Shown here: piece after piece, positions 38,180 to 47,402 of the stretch
Position numbering within the stretch: position 1 is the first letter of the stretch
Layout: each line of letters starts with the position of its first letter
From: Nitrosomonadales bacterium
Lineage (GTDB): Bacteria; Pseudomonadota; Gammaproteobacteria; Burkholderiales; Gallionellaceae
Direction: 5' to 3'
Assembly (NCBI GenBank): GCA_016208015.1
Contig: JACQYW010000018.1
Location: forward strand, 1 to 51,942
Length of the DNA stretch: 51,942 bases
Made by a program: the position numbers and the translations under genes
Notes under the pieces: model-generated
What the model was told of the DNA's origin: nothing
Databases searched by the model: none
Seen by the model: the letters and a program-made list of their open reading frames with translations, nothing else

Positions 38180-39450
38180 TGCTGCATCTCTTCGATCTCG
38201 ATGGCTGCCGCCAGCATCGCCAATCTTCCCACCACACCGTAGGCATAGAAGCGGTTGGGCGTATCGTCCGGTGCGCAGTCCGGATTGGGGAAGGCGCAGC
38301 AGGATTCAAAAGCCAGCGGAGAGAACTGCATGCCGGGCGCGTTGAGATTCTCGTCCACGCCGCGGCTGTTGTGCACGCGGTAGAAGCCGCCGACCACGAA
38401 GTGATCGACCATGTAGATCACCGGCTCGGCCACCGCGCCGTCGATGTCCTCGAAGGTGTACACCCCTTCCTGGATCAGCACGTCGGAGACCTGCAGGCCC
38501 TCTTTCACCACCGCCATCTTGTTGCGCTGCTTGCGGTTGAGGTCGCGCACTTCGCTGCCATCCTTCACCGTCATGATGCCCATCCCATAGGTGCCGGCAT
38601 CGGCCTTGACGATGACGAAGGGATCGTCCTTCACGCCATATTCGGCGTATTTGGCGCGTATCCGTTGCAGCACGAAGTCCACTTGTGCTGCGAGGCACTC
38701 CTCGCCGGTGCGCGCGTGGAAATCCACTTTGTCGCACACCGCGAAATACGGGTTGATGAGCCAGGAATCGATGTTGAGCAGCCTGGCGAAGTCATCGGCC
38801 ACCTTGTCGTAGGCCGCGAAATGTTTCGACTTGCGCCGCGTCGTCCAGCCCGCTTCCAGTGGAGGCAGCACGGCCTGCTCCAGATTCTTCAGCAGTTCCG
38901 GCACGCCGGCGGAAAGGTCGTTATTCAGCAGCACCACGCAGGGGTCGAAACCGTCGCTCAGCCCGAGGCGGTTGCCGCTGCGCACGATGGGTTCCAGCGT
39001 GAGCGATGCGCCGTTGGGTAGTTCCAGCGTGGTCGGTTGTGTGATCTCCGGCAGCAGGCTGCCGATGCGCACCTTCAATCCCGCGTTGCGCAATATCAGC
39101 GAAAGATGCGCCACATTCTGCAGATAGAACTGGTTACGGGTGTGGTTCTCCGGAATCAGCAGCGCGCCGCGCGCCTCCGGGCAGATCTTCTCGATGGCGC
39201 TCTGCGCGGCCTGCACGCACAGCGACATGAAATCCGGACTCAGGTTGTTGAAGCCGCCGGGAAACAGGTTGGTATCCACCGGCGCGAGCTTGAAGCCGCT
39301 GTTGCGCAGGTCGACTGAACTGTAGAACGGGATGGTGTGCTCCAGCCATTGCGTGCGAAACCAGCGTTCGATCGCGGTCTGCTCGCTGAGGAAACGGCGC
39401 TCGAGATCGAGCAAAGGGCCTTTTAATGCGGTGGTGAGGTGCGGGACCAT
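38176..39450 (-). CDS. gshA: Glutamate-cysteine ligase (thiobacillus-type)
   Basis: First step of glutathione synthesis. The 424 residues match the GshA subtype of betaproteobacteria and acidithiobacilli, which differs from E. coli GshA: FYSSVDLRNSGFKLAPVDTN, NLFPGGFNNL, and DPFVIVKADAGTYGMGIMTV are typical. The gene leads a run gshA-apbE-small membrane protein-EIIA-ptsH-ptsI with overlapping stop and start codons. The second enzyme, GshB, is normally next to this gene type but is absent here. Confidence 0.92.
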   Translation of the reverse strand: MVPHLTTALKGPLLDLERRFLSEQTAIERWFRTQWLEHTIPFYSSVDLRNSGFKLAPVDTNLFPGGFNNLSPDFMSLCVQAAQSAIEKICPEARGALLIPENHTRNQFYLQNVAHLSLILRNAGLKVRIGSLLPEITQPTTLELPNGASLTLEPIVRSGNRLGLSDGFDPCVVLLNNDLSAGVPELLKNLEQAVLPPLEAGWTTRRKSKHFAAYDKVADDFARLLNIDSWLINPYFAVCDKVDFHARTGEECLAAQVDFVLQRIRAKYAEYGVKDDPFVIVKADAGTYGMGIMTVKDGSEVRDLNRKQRNKMAVVKEGLQVSDVLIQEGVYTFEDIDGAVAEPVIYMVDHFVVGGFYRVHNSRGVDENLNAPGMQFSPLAFESCCAFPNPDCAPDDTPNRFYAYGVVGRLAMLAAAIEIEEMQQ

Positions 39451-39571
39451 GTGATTGCCTGAAAAATCGATGCGGCCATTCTAGCCGATTGACGCATACA
39501 AAACGAAACCGCCCGCACAGTCGCTGTCTATTCCGGAGGGAAAGCGTGCGTAATGATTTATGGATACTTCA

Positions 39572-40276
39572 CTAACCCGGCAACTTGCCACGCAGCACAT
39601 CGCGGTCGAACCACCACTTGTCGCCGACGATGGCATCGATGACTTGTGCCAGACGCGGCAGGAACACCTGCGGCTCGCGCAGTTCCAGCCGCTTCAACCA
39701 TTTATCCATCGCCGCCTGGTCCTGCACCTTGCTGTGGCGCTTGGCCACCATGGAGATGAGGTTGTCGACGAGGAAGCACAGGTTTTCATGCTGTTCTTCG
39801 TCGGCGCGCAGATCGACCACATAGCGCGCGGTGATCGCCGCTACGGCAGCGCCGTCGGAATCGTCGGGTGTCTCGTCGACAACATGGATCAGCATGGCTA
39901 CAGTCAGTTCGGGATCGACCGGAAAGGTGACCGCCAGCCAGATGCCCATGCCCAGCACGGCGAGGGAATCTTCCTGTCCGGCCTGAAACAGCACGTCGCA
40001 GGCCTCCACCGCGTCCGCCCAGGATTCCTGCTGCATGGCCGTGACGAAAGCCTCGCGCGCGATATCCCATGCTTCCTTCTTGCGCCCCAGCGCGTTCAGT
40101 ATCTCGGCGACATCCAGTTGCAGCCGCGCGCGCGGCAAAGGGTCGGCGCCGGTCAGCGCGGCGAGCTCCTGTAGTTTTTCGGCCAGATGCCGCTTCATGC
40201 CGCTGCGCTCTTGTTCGCTCGGTTCATCATTGGCGTTATTGATCAGCGGGCCGACGTTGAGGATGTTTTCACTCAT
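39572..40276 (-). CDS. Conserved hypothetical protein, helical, of unknown function
   Basis: A 234-residue soluble acidic protein that I do not recognise. Helix-rich, with a TPR-like stretch (ARLQLDVAEILNALGRKKEAWDIAREAF, about residues 48-80). No signal peptide or membrane segment. It stands alone, convergent to nothing: gshA starts 120 bp to its left on the same strand and ybiT is divergent to its right. Length and base composition match its neighbours, so it is a normal resident gene. Confidence 0.75.
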   Translation of the reverse strand: MSENILNVGPLINNANDEPSEQERSGMKRHLAEKLQELAALTGADPLPRARLQLDVAEILNALGRKKEAWDIAREAFVTAMQQESWADAVEACDVLFQAGQEDSLAVLGMGIWLAVTFPVDPELTVAMLIHVVDETPDDSDGAAVAAITARYVVDLRADEEQHENLCFLVDNLISMVAKRHSKVQDQAAMDKWLKRLELREPQVFLPRLAQVIDAIVGDKWWFDRDVLRGKLPG

Positions 40277-40417
40277 GGGGATCTTTTGGGATGTGTTTCA
40301 GGAAGGCGGCAGTTTAAACCAGACGTCGGTCCGGCGGGCCAGAGTGGGTAGGAGAAGGCCGGGCTCGGGAAAGGCTGGCAGTGGTAGAATGCGCGCCTTC
40401 GAAAATAAGGCAATTCC

Positions 40418-42013
40418 ATGTTATCCACAGCAAATATCACCATGCAGTTCGGCGCCAAGCCGTTGTTTGAAAACGTCTCGGTCAAATTCGGCGATGGCAA
40501 TCGCTACGGCCTGATCGGCGCCAACGGTTGCGGCAAGTCCACGTTCATGAAGATCCTCGGCGGCGATCTGGAACAATCTTCCGGCGAGGTCATGCTGGAC
40601 AAGACCGAACGCCTCGGCAAATTGCGTCAGGACCAGTTCGCCTATGAAGACAAACGCGTACTGGATGTGGTGATGATGGGCCACACCGAGATGTGGGAAG
40701 CCATGTCCGAGCGCGATGCGATCTATGCCAATCCCGATGCCAGCGAAGAAGATTACATGCGCGCTGCCGATCTGGAAGCGACCTTCGCCGAATACGACGG
40801 CTACACCGCCGAAGCGCGCGCGGGCGAGTTGCTGCTGGGTCTGGGCATCGCCATCGAATTGCACCAGGGCAACATGAGCGCGGTGGCACCCGGCTTCAAG
40901 CTGCGCGTGTTGCTGGCGCAGGCGCTGTTCTCCGATCCGGACATCCTGCTGCTGGACGAGCCGACCAACAACCTGGACATCAATACCATCCGCTGGCTGG
41001 AAGACATCCTCAACGCGCGCAATTCGACGATGGTGATCATCTCGCACGACCGCCACTTTTTGAACAGCGTGTGCACGCACATGGCCGACCTCGATTTCGG
41101 CAAGATCACGGTGTATCCGGGCAACTACAACGATTACATGCTGGCTTCCACACAGGCGCGCGAGCAGCAGTCGGCCGACAACGCCAAGGCCAAAGAGAAG
41201 GTCGCCGAACTGAAAGCCTTCGTGGCCCGTTTCTCGGCCAATGCCTCCAAAGCCAAGCAGGCCACTTCGCGCGCGCGCCAGATCGACAAGATCAAGATCG
41301 AGGACATCAAGCCTTCCAGCCGCCAGTATCCGTTCATCCGCTTCGATTACGACGACCGCGACAAGCTGCACCGCGTCGCGGTGGAAGTGGAGAAGATGGC
41401 CAAGGGCTACGACCGCATGCTGTTCTCCAACGTGAACTTCCGCATCGACGCGGGCGAGAAGGTCGCCATCATCGGCCCCAACGGTATCGGTAAAACGACC
41501 CTGCTGCGCTGCCTCGCGGGCGATCTCGCGCCGGACACCGGCACGATCAAGTGGGCGGAAAAAGCCAAGCCCGGTTACTACGCTCAGGATCACGCGGCCG
41601 AATTCGCCGAGCCCAAATCCATGATGGAATGGATGACCGACTGGCGCGGCCCGCACGACGACGACCAGGTGGTACGCGGCACGCTGGGACGTCTGCTGTT
41701 TTCCGGCGATGATGTGAAGAAAATGGTTAAGGTACTGTCCGGCGGCGAAAAAGGCCGCATGCTGTTCGGCAAGCTGATGCTGGCCAAGCCCAACGTGCTG
41801 CTGATGGACGAGCCGACCAACCACATGGACATGGAAGCCATCGAGTCGCTCAACACCGCGCTCGACCTGTTCAAGGGCACGCTGATCTTCGTGTCCCATG
41901 ACCGCGAGTTCGTGAGCTCGCTGGCCACGCGCATCATCGAGATCTCGGCCAAGGGCGTGAACGACTACCACGGCACGTACGAAGAGTTCCTGCGCGACCA
42001 GATGGTGGAATGA
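40418..42013 (+). CDS. ybiT: ABC-F family ATPase YbiT
   Basis: A 531-residue protein with two ABC ATPase domains and no membrane segments, the ABC-F type that acts at the ribosome. First domain: Walker [10 protein letters not shown] and Walker [12 protein letters not shown]. Second: GPNGIGKTT, signature [14 protein letters not shown] and [12 protein letters not shown] charged linker (about 235-310) separates them. The N-terminus and length match E. coli YbiT closely. The ATGA overlap with murI couples the two. Confidence 0.94.
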   Translation: MLSTANITMQFGAKPLFENVSVKFGDGNRYGLIGANGCGKSTFMKILGGDLEQSSGEVMLDKTERLGKLRQDQFAYEDKRVLDVVMMGHTEMWEAMSERDAIYANPDASEEDYMRAADLEATFAEYDGYTAEARAGELLLGLGIAIELHQGNMSAVAPGFKLRVLLAQALFSDPDILLLDEPTNNLDINTIRWLEDILNARNSTMVIISHDRHFLNSVCTHMADLDFGKITVYPGNYNDYMLASTQAREQQSADNAKAKEKVAELKAFVARFSANASKAKQATSRARQIDKIKIEDIKPSSRQYPFIRFDYDDRDKLHRVAVEVEKMAKGYDRMLFSNVNFRIDAGEKVAIIGPNGIGKTTLLRCLAGDLAPDTGTIKWAEKAKPGYYAQDHAAEFAEPKSMMEWMTDWRGPHDDDQVVRGTLGRLLFSGDDVKKMVKVLSGGEKGRMLFGKLMLAKPNVLLMDEPTNHMDMEAIESLNTALDLFKGTLIFVSHDREFVSSLATRIIEISAKGVNDYHGTYEEFLRDQMVE

Positions 42014-42858
42014 CCCCATCAGACGCCAATGACGGAAGTTTGGATGTGACTGCTTTTTCCAGAACCATCGGCGTATTCGATTCCGGCGTGGGCGGGCTCT
42101 CCGTGCTGCACCACATCCGCGCCACGCTGCCTGATGCGAACCTGATCTACGTGGCCGACTCGGGCCATGTGCCCTACGGCGACAAATCCCCTGCCTACAT
42201 CGAAGCGCGCTCGCTGGCACTCACCCGCTTCCTCGTCAGCCAAGGCGCGGAAGCCATCGTCATCGCCTGCAACACCGCCACTGCCGCCGCCGCGCACGCG
42301 CTGCGCGTCAAATTCAGCAAGATGCCCATCGTGGCGATGGAGCCCGCCGTCAAACCCGCCGTCGCCGCCACCCGAAGCGGCGTGGTCGGTGTGCTGGCGA
42401 CCGTCGGCACATTGGAGAGCGCGCGCTTTGCCGCGCTGCTGGAAAAATACGGCGGCAAGGTCAAGATCGTCACCCAGGGCTGCCCCGGTCTGGTCGACGT
42501 GGTCGAGCGCGGCGATCTGCACAGTCTCGATGCAAGGCGGCTCATCGAGCGTTACACCGAACCGCTGCTCAAGCAGAACGCCGACACCCTCATCCTCGGT
42601 TGCACCCACTATCCCTTCCTCGCGCCGCTCATTCGCGAAGTGGTGGGTGAGGGAATCGCGCTGGTGGATACGGGCGCGGCGGTCGCGCGCGAACTGAAGC
42701 GCCGCGTCGATGTGGAATTGCCCGCGGGCACGCTTGTAGGTGCGGTTGGCACCGTCACGTTCTACACCAGCGGGGAGGCGGAACAAGCCTCGCGCATCGT
42801 GTCGGTATTGTGGGGCAGGGAAGTCCAGGTGCAACAATTGCCGCCGGCCTTTGCGTAG
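42010..42858 (+). CDS. murI: Glutamate racemase
   Basis: Makes D-glutamate for peptidoglycan. The 282 residues show [16 protein letters not shown], the first catalytic cysteine in [13 protein letters not shown] and the second in [13 protein letters not shown]. The start overlaps the ybiT stop by four bases. A later in-frame start would remove part of the first 17 residues, which precede the conserved GVFDSG; the overlapping ATG was kept. The gene is followed by purU after 51 bp with its own weak promoter-like region. Confidence 0.95.
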   Translation: MTPSDANDGSLDVTAFSRTIGVFDSGVGGLSVLHHIRATLPDANLIYVADSGHVPYGDKSPAYIEARSLALTRFLVSQGAEAIVIACNTATAAAAHALRVKFSKMPIVAMEPAVKPAVAATRSGVVGVLATVGTLESARFAALLEKYGGKVKIVTQGCPGLVDVVERGDLHSLDARRLIERYTEPLLKQNADTLILGCTHYPFLAPLIREVVGEGIALVDTGAAVARELKRRVDVELPAGTLVGAVGTVTFYTSGEAEQASRIVSVLWGREVQVQQLPPAFA

Positions 42859-42909
42859 TCGGGCGGGATATTCGATACAATCCGTTCCAATCATTAACCG
42901 GATGCCTGC

Positions 42910-43761
42910 ATGACTCACCGCCATTACACTCTGACCATCTCCTGCCCCGACCGTTCCGGCATCATCGCGGCCGTCACCGGCTTCATCGCGCAGCATGGCG
43001 GCTTCATCGTCGAGGCGAGTTATCACACCGAGCAGGAGGAACAGCGCTTCTTCATGCGCCAGGAGATACGCGCCGATTCGCTACCGTTCGATGCGGAAGA
43101 ATTCCGCCGCCGTTTCACGGCCCTGGCCGACGAGTTCAAGATGAGTTGGCAGCTCTCCGACTCGGCCATCAAGAAACGTCTGGTGGTGCTGGTGAGCAAG
43201 CAGGACCATTGTCTGGACGATCTGTTGCACCGCTGGCGCAGCGGCGAGTTGCAGGTGGACATTCCCTGCGTGATCTCCAACCACGAGGACCTGCGCAGCT
43301 TCGTCGAGTGGCACGGCATCCCGTTCATCCATGTGGACATGACCGAGAAAGCTGCAGCGTTCGACACGATCGCTGCGCTGTTCGAACAGCATCGCGGCGA
43401 CAGTATGGTGCTGGCGCGTTTCATGCAGATATTGCCGCCCTCCCTGTGCCAGCGTTTTCCCGGCCGCATCATCAATATCCACCACAGTTTCCTTCCTTCC
43501 TTCGTCGGCGCGAAACCTTACCACCAGGCTTACCTGCGCGGAGTCAAACTCATCGGCGCGACCTGCCACTACGTCACCGACGAACTGGATGCGGGGCCGA
43601 TCATCGAGCAGGATACGGTGCGCATCGACCATGGCGACACGGTGGACGATCTGGTACGTTACGGGCGCGATATCGAGAAGACGGTGCTGTCGCGCGGCTT
43701 GCGTTACCATGTCGAAGACCGGGTGCTGGTATGCGGCAACAAGACCATCGTATTCCGTTGA
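42910..43761 (+). CDS. purU: Formyltetrahydrofolate deformylase
   Basis: Hydrolyses 10-formyltetrahydrofolate to formate and tetrahydrofolate, balancing one-carbon pools. The 283 residues have an N-terminal ACT domain (HHYTL-like start, HYTLTISCPDRSGIIAAVTGF, about 1-85) and a C-terminal formyltransferase domain with NIHHSFLPSFVGAKPYHQA and TDELDAGPIIEQD. Normal in length. In the same region purE and purC represent the purine pathway that consumes formyltetrahydrofolate. Confidence 0.95.
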   Translation: MTHRHYTLTISCPDRSGIIAAVTGFIAQHGGFIVEASYHTEQEEQRFFMRQEIRADSLPFDAEEFRRRFTALADEFKMSWQLSDSAIKKRLVVLVSKQDHCLDDLLHRWRSGELQVDIPCVISNHEDLRSFVEWHGIPFIHVDMTEKAAAFDTIAALFEQHRGDSMVLARFMQILPPSLCQRFPGRIINIHHSFLPSFVGAKPYHQAYLRGVKLIGATCHYVTDELDAGPIIEQDTVRIDHGDTVDDLVRYGRDIEKTVLSRGLRYHVEDRVLVCGNKTIVFR

Positions 43762-43806
43762 TTCACAAAATAATTGCAAATGTCACGTAACAAACAGGGG
43801 AGAACC

Positions 43807-44349
43807 ATGAAACGATTGCTGGCTATCGCTGTTGCATCATTGTTTGCGGGCAACGTGCTCGCGTTTGATTTGTCGAGTCCCGATCCTGAAGTGAAGAACG
43901 GCCGTCCGATGCCCAAGCCGCAGGAATACAAAGGCATGGGTTGCAACGGCGACAATCTCTCTCCCGAACTGGTCTGGAAGGATGCGCCGGCGGGTACGCG
44001 CAGCTTCGCCATCACGGTATTCGACCCCGATGCGCCTACCGGCAGCGGTTTCTGGCATTGGGTGGTGTATGACATCCCGTTGTCGGCAAGCGGATTACCC
44101 GGTGGCGCGGGCGTCAAGGCACAGTTGCCGATCGGGACCAAACAGGGACGCAACGATTTTGGCGAGCGCAACTTCAGCGGTGCCTGCCCGCCCGCGGGCG
44201 ACAGGCCGCACCATTATGTCTTCATGATCCACGCGCTCAAGGTCGACAAGCTGAATGTGCCTGAGGATGCCAGTGCCGCGATGATCGGTTTCATGTTGCA
44301 CAGCAACAGACTGGGTCTGGCCAAGATGACCACGACTTACTCCCGCTAG
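43807..44349 (+). CDS. Exported YbhB/YbcL-like PEBP family protein
   Basis: A 180-residue protein with a signal peptide (LLAIAVASLFAGNVLA, cleavage before FDLSSPD) and a PEBP (phosphatidylethanolamine-binding-like) fold: NLSPELVWKDAPAGTRSFAI, FDPDAPTGSGFWHWVVYDIP and the PPAGDRPHHYVFMIHAL motif. Periplasmic; function not known for the bacterial proteins. The ATG at 43807 is preferred to 43774 because it follows AGGGGAG and begins the signal peptide directly. Confidence 0.92.
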   Translation: MKRLLAIAVASLFAGNVLAFDLSSPDPEVKNGRPMPKPQEYKGMGCNGDNLSPELVWKDAPAGTRSFAITVFDPDAPTGSGFWHWVVYDIPLSASGLPGGAGVKAQLPIGTKQGRNDFGERNFSGACPPAGDRPHHYVFMIHALKVDKLNVPEDASAAMIGFMLHSNRLGLAKMTTTYSR

Positions 44350-44404
44350 CGCAACGACACGCGGGATAGCGGACAACCCTGCAGTAGCTACAGCGGAGGC
44401 AAGC

Positions 44405-45352
44405 ATGAATGCCCATGATCGCGCACTGACCGGACAGAACAGCCTGTTTGAGGAAGTGGACTTCTCCAGTGTGGAGTACATGCTGGAGCGCAGCACCTTG
44501 CGCACGCTGGAACCCGGCGAGACGCTGCTGCAACCGGAAGTGGCGAACTACCATCTGTACCTGATCCTGGAAGGCGAGTTGCGCGTCCACCTGATGGGGC
44601 AGGAGACGCTGGAGCATGCATCGCTGGTCGCAGGCGAATGTACCGGCGAGATCTCGCTGGTGGACGGCCAGAACCCGTCGGCGCTGGTCGTGGCATCCAA
44701 GACCACCCGCGTACTGGCGGTGCCGCACGACACCGTGTGGTCGCTGGTCGACCAATCGCACGAGGTCGCGCGCAATCTGCTCGCCATCATCGCCGGGCGC
44801 ATGCGCAACGACAATTCCGCACTCATCACCTCGCACTCCAAACGCGCCCAGTATGAACACCAGGCCACCGTTGATGCCCTGACCGGTGTGCACAACCGCC
44901 GCTGGATGAACGACGCTTTTCCCAGAGTGCTCGCGCGCTGTGCGCTCGATCATGTCAGTAGTGCCATCATGGTGATCGACATCGATCATTTCAAGCATGT
45001 GAATGACAGCTATGGCCATCTTATCGGCGATGTCGCCCTGAAGATGCTGGCGAACATCATGCAGGCCCATTTGCGGCCGCATGACCTGTTGGTCCGATAC
45101 GGCGGGGAAGAGTTCGCCATCCTGCTGCCCGATACCGGTATCGAAGAAGCGAGATCAATCGCCGAACGCCTGCGTGCCACGGTCGCCGACAACGAGGTGC
45201 GCAAGGGTGAGCTGGCGTTCAAGATCACCATCTCCATCGGCATCGCGCCGGTCGGGAACGGGGGCAAACTGGAAGAATATTTCGGCGAAGCCGACCGCGC
45301 GCTGTACCGGGCCAAGGAATCGGGTCGCAACCGCGTCGTAGTCGCTGACTGA
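44405..45352 (+). CDS. Diguanylate cyclase with N-terminal cyclic-nucleotide-binding domain
   Basis: A 315-residue soluble protein. Residues about 15-140 form a cNMP-binding (Crp-like sensor) domain (NYHLYLILEGELRVHL, then GECTGEISLVDG). Residues about 155-315 are a GGDEF domain with the active site GGEEF at 233-237 and an intact inhibitory I-site RPHD at 224-227, so it should make c-di-GMP and be product-inhibited. A good GGAGG site precedes the ATG. It is followed by a Ser/Thr kinase after 108 bp. Confidence 0.92.
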   Translation: MNAHDRALTGQNSLFEEVDFSSVEYMLERSTLRTLEPGETLLQPEVANYHLYLILEGELRVHLMGQETLEHASLVAGECTGEISLVDGQNPSALVVASKTTRVLAVPHDTVWSLVDQSHEVARNLLAIIAGRMRNDNSALITSHSKRAQYEHQATVDALTGVHNRRWMNDAFPRVLARCALDHVSSAIMVIDIDHFKHVNDSYGHLIGDVALKMLANIMQAHLRPHDLLVRYGGEEFAILLPDTGIEEARSIAERLRATVADNEVRKGELAFKITISIGIAPVGNGGKLEEYFGEADRALYRAKESGRNRVVVAD

Positions 45353-45412
45353 AGCAACGGCCGACCGCCAGATTCCGGGAAACTTATTCCACCGGGCGGC
45401 ACTCTATGCTGA

Positions 45413-45460
45413 AGGAGAAACTCCTCCAGGCACTTATCCTCCAGGCACTTATCCTCCTGC
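45413..45460 (+). repeat. Short hairpin and 15-bp tandem repeat before the kinase gene
   Basis: A GGAG...CTCC hairpin (45414-45424, loop AAA) is followed by two tandem copies of CTCCAGGCACTTATC (45425-45454 with a trailing CTCCTGC). No ribosome site of the usual AGGAGG kind lies before the kinase ATG; the GGAG inside the hairpin is too far away. CCTCC occurs three times. Confidence 0.7.
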
Positions 45461-46408
45461 ATGACGCCACCCGCGCCGCTCCGCATAGGTAACTACACCA
45501 TCGTGCGCAAGCTCGGCGAGGGCGCCACATCCACAGTCTACCTGGCTATGCATGGGAAGACGCTGGCCCTGGTCGCGCTCAAGCAGTTTCGCAAAGTGTT
45601 CCAGTCCGACGTGCACAAGAACATGTTCCTCACCGAGGTCGAGTTGGGCAAGCTGATGCAGCACAAGAACATCGTGCATGTACTGGGTGCCGAGCTGAAC
45701 GAGACGAGCGGCCCCTACCTGGTGATGGAATATGCCAAGGGCGTCTCGCTCGACAAACACGAGCAGGATGACAATCTGCTGCCGTTGCTGACGGTGCTTT
45801 CCATCATCGAGCAGATCGCCGGAGCGCTGCGTTATGCGGCAGGCCTCGGCATCGTGCACCGCGACGTGAAACCTGCCAACATCATCCTGATGCGGGACGG
45901 CACGGCCAAGCTCACCGATTTCGGTTGCGCGGTACCGAGCAAGGAAATGGGGTCGACCATCGCGGGCAGCCTGGCCTACATGTCGCCGGAACAGCTTGAA
46001 GGCGAAGCGCTCGACCAGCGCGCCGACATCTATTCTCTGGGTGCGGTGTTGTACCGCCTGCTGTGCGGCAAGAACACCTTCGAGGCGGACAATCCTTTCG
46101 ATGCCAGGATCGCAGTGCTGAATTTCCCCATCATTCCCATCGAGACCTGGCGCAAGGAACTGCCGAGGAACCTCATCGCCATCATCGACAAGGCCATGAA
46201 AAAGAACGCTGACGAGCGCTATGCCGACTGGGATGAGTTCATGCGCGAATTCGGCGAGGCCGCACACGCGATCCGTATGTACGACTTCGATGTGGACTTG
46301 TATCGCGGTTTCAGCATGTCCACGCAATCGGTGCTGTCGGACTACATGTCGGCATCGCGCGAGTTCTCCCGTAGCGGTTTCTCGCGCAGCGTGGCGCCGG
46401 GGTCCTAA
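45461..46408 (+). CDS. Serine/threonine protein kinase
   Basis: A 315-residue Hanks-type kinase. All main motifs are present: glycine loop GEGATSTVYL, Lys41 (ALKQF), catalytic Asp135 in HRDVKPANI, DFG Asp153, and MSPEQ for the APE region. There is no membrane segment, so it is cytoplasmic. The C-terminal 40 residues are serine-rich (SMSTQSVLSDYMSASREFSR) and may be a phosphorylation site. The ATG lacks a good ribosome site; the glycine loop begins at residue 19, so no later start is possible. Next to a diguanylate cyclase, it may belong to one signalling unit. Confidence 0.9.
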   Translation: MTPPAPLRIGNYTIVRKLGEGATSTVYLAMHGKTLALVALKQFRKVFQSDVHKNMFLTEVELGKLMQHKNIVHVLGAELNETSGPYLVMEYAKGVSLDKHEQDDNLLPLLTVLSIIEQIAGALRYAAGLGIVHRDVKPANIILMRDGTAKLTDFGCAVPSKEMGSTIAGSLAYMSPEQLEGEALDQRADIYSLGAVLYRLLCGKNTFEADNPFDARIAVLNFPIIPIETWRKELPRNLIAIIDKAMKKNADERYADWDEFMREFGEAAHAIRMYDFDVDLYRGFSMSTQSVLSDYMSASREFSRSGFSRSVAPGS

Positions 46409-46431
46409 TACGGGCTAGGCACTCCGGGCGA

Positions 46432-46815
46432 TCAAGCCAGTTTGTCCTTCAACCAATCTTCCGCATCGCGGACAGTCGAGAACACTTTCAATGGCAGAAA
46501 GCGGTTTGTCGCGACCGTCTCCGCGAATTGCATCAGGTCACCTTCGGCGTTCATGTCGACATAGGCGATGGCCGAGAACAATCCTTGCGCGCGGGTGCCG
46601 CCCTCGGAGGCGACCTGAAACACGGACATCATGTCTATGCGCGGCCCCGTCAGGCGTTCTTCGACCAACACTTGTCTAAGGCCCTTCCTGGCAGACTCCT
46701 GGATGATATCTGCCATGTAGCTCATCACGTTTTCCTTGCTGTTGCTGCCGGTGACGACCGCATGCAGGTAGCCGGGTTTCTCGGAAAAGAGCACATCGTA
46801 AGTTTTCAACTTCAA
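46432..46815 (-). CDS. Small SpoIIAA/STAS-like protein of unknown function (TTG start)
   Basis: A 127-residue soluble protein, start LKLKTYDVLFSEKPG from a TTG preceded by AGGGA. The pattern of alternating strands and helices (LHAVVTG, then DIIQESARKGLRQVLVEE, then GLFSAIAYVDMN and LPLKVFSTVRDAEDWLKDKL) resembles STAS/SpoIIAA-like domains, but the match is weak. It is convergent to the kinase gene (23 bp), so the unit is separate. Confidence 0.72.
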   Translation of the reverse strand: MKLKTYDVLFSEKPGYLHAVVTGSNSKENVMSYMADIIQESARKGLRQVLVEERLTGPRIDMMSVFQVASEGGTRAQGLFSAIAYVDMNAEGDLMQFAETVATNRFLPLKVFSTVRDAEDWLKDKLA

Positions 46816-46993
46816 AATCCCTGTATGTCAATCGCTGATGATCGAGGATGCGGGCACATGCAGGGACATCATAATCAAATCCGGAAGCTTTGCAAAAGAT
46901 GACGAGTTTGGTTGAGCCGCGAGCGGGCATCCGGCCGGGAATTTCCCGGAAAGAAAAAAACAGACGTTCTCAATGTCTTCCTGCCCAATGAAA

Positions 46994-47013
46994 AGGGGTG
47001 CCGAAGCACCCCT
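46994..47013 (-). terminator. Intrinsic terminator after the 47040-47315 gene
   Basis: An 8-bp stem (AGGGGTGC / GCACCCCT) with a TTCG loop on the minus strand is followed by TTTTC. It lies 27 bases past the stop of the small gene. Confidence 0.8.
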
Positions 47014-47039
47014 GAATCGTTGCGAACCGGACGAGATGA

Positions 47040-47315
47040 TCAACGCAAGGTGGTCATGTATTTTGATTCCTCCCTTGGCGGGATGGCATCGACCAGTTGT
47101 TCGACATGCAGGAACTTGGGGTGCACCTGCTCCACCCGGTCGGCCAGCTTGTGCAATTCATCTGAATCGACGGTGCGCGCCAGCTTGATGACTTCCTTTG
47201 CATACGCGGCATCGGCGCAGATCCACTCGACGTCGATGATGCGGTTGATCTCGCGCCGCATCAGCACATGCAACCGTCCGGCCAGGGAAAAGAGTATCTC
47301 CGTTTCTCCAGACAT
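47040..47315 (-). CDS. Small hypothetical protein, helical
   Basis: A 91-residue protein starting MSGETEILFSLAGRLHVLMRR. I do not recognise it. The ATG at 47315 is chosen over 47327 because GGAGG lies 5-9 bases ahead of it. It is mostly helical with a charged profile, has no membrane segment, and has its own terminator, so it is a separate short transcript downstream of amtB's terminator. Confidence 0.72.
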   Translation of the reverse strand: MSGETEILFSLAGRLHVLMRREINRIIDVEWICADAAYAKEVIKLARTVDSDELHKLADRVEQVHPKFLHVEQLVDAIPPREESKYMTTLR

Positions 47316-47356
47316 GATGTCCTCCATTCAGTGATGTTATTCGAACAGTCCGAATG

Positions 47357-47382
47357 AAAAGGGCATCCGAAGATGCCCTTTT
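47357..47382 (-). terminator. Terminator of the torF-glnK-amtB operon
   Basis: An 11-bp stem (AAAAGGGCATC / GATGCCCTTTT) with a TTCG loop on the minus strand sits 21 bases past the amtB stop. The A- and T-ends make it work in both directions. Confidence 0.88.
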
Positions 47383-47402
47383 CCCAACTTGCCTGTGATG
47401 GA

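Noticed and set aside
42859..42909. Promoter ahead of purU (TACAAT box)
   Set aside because: The only -35-like match (TTGCGT) is 19 bp away and overlaps the murI end; too weak to list.
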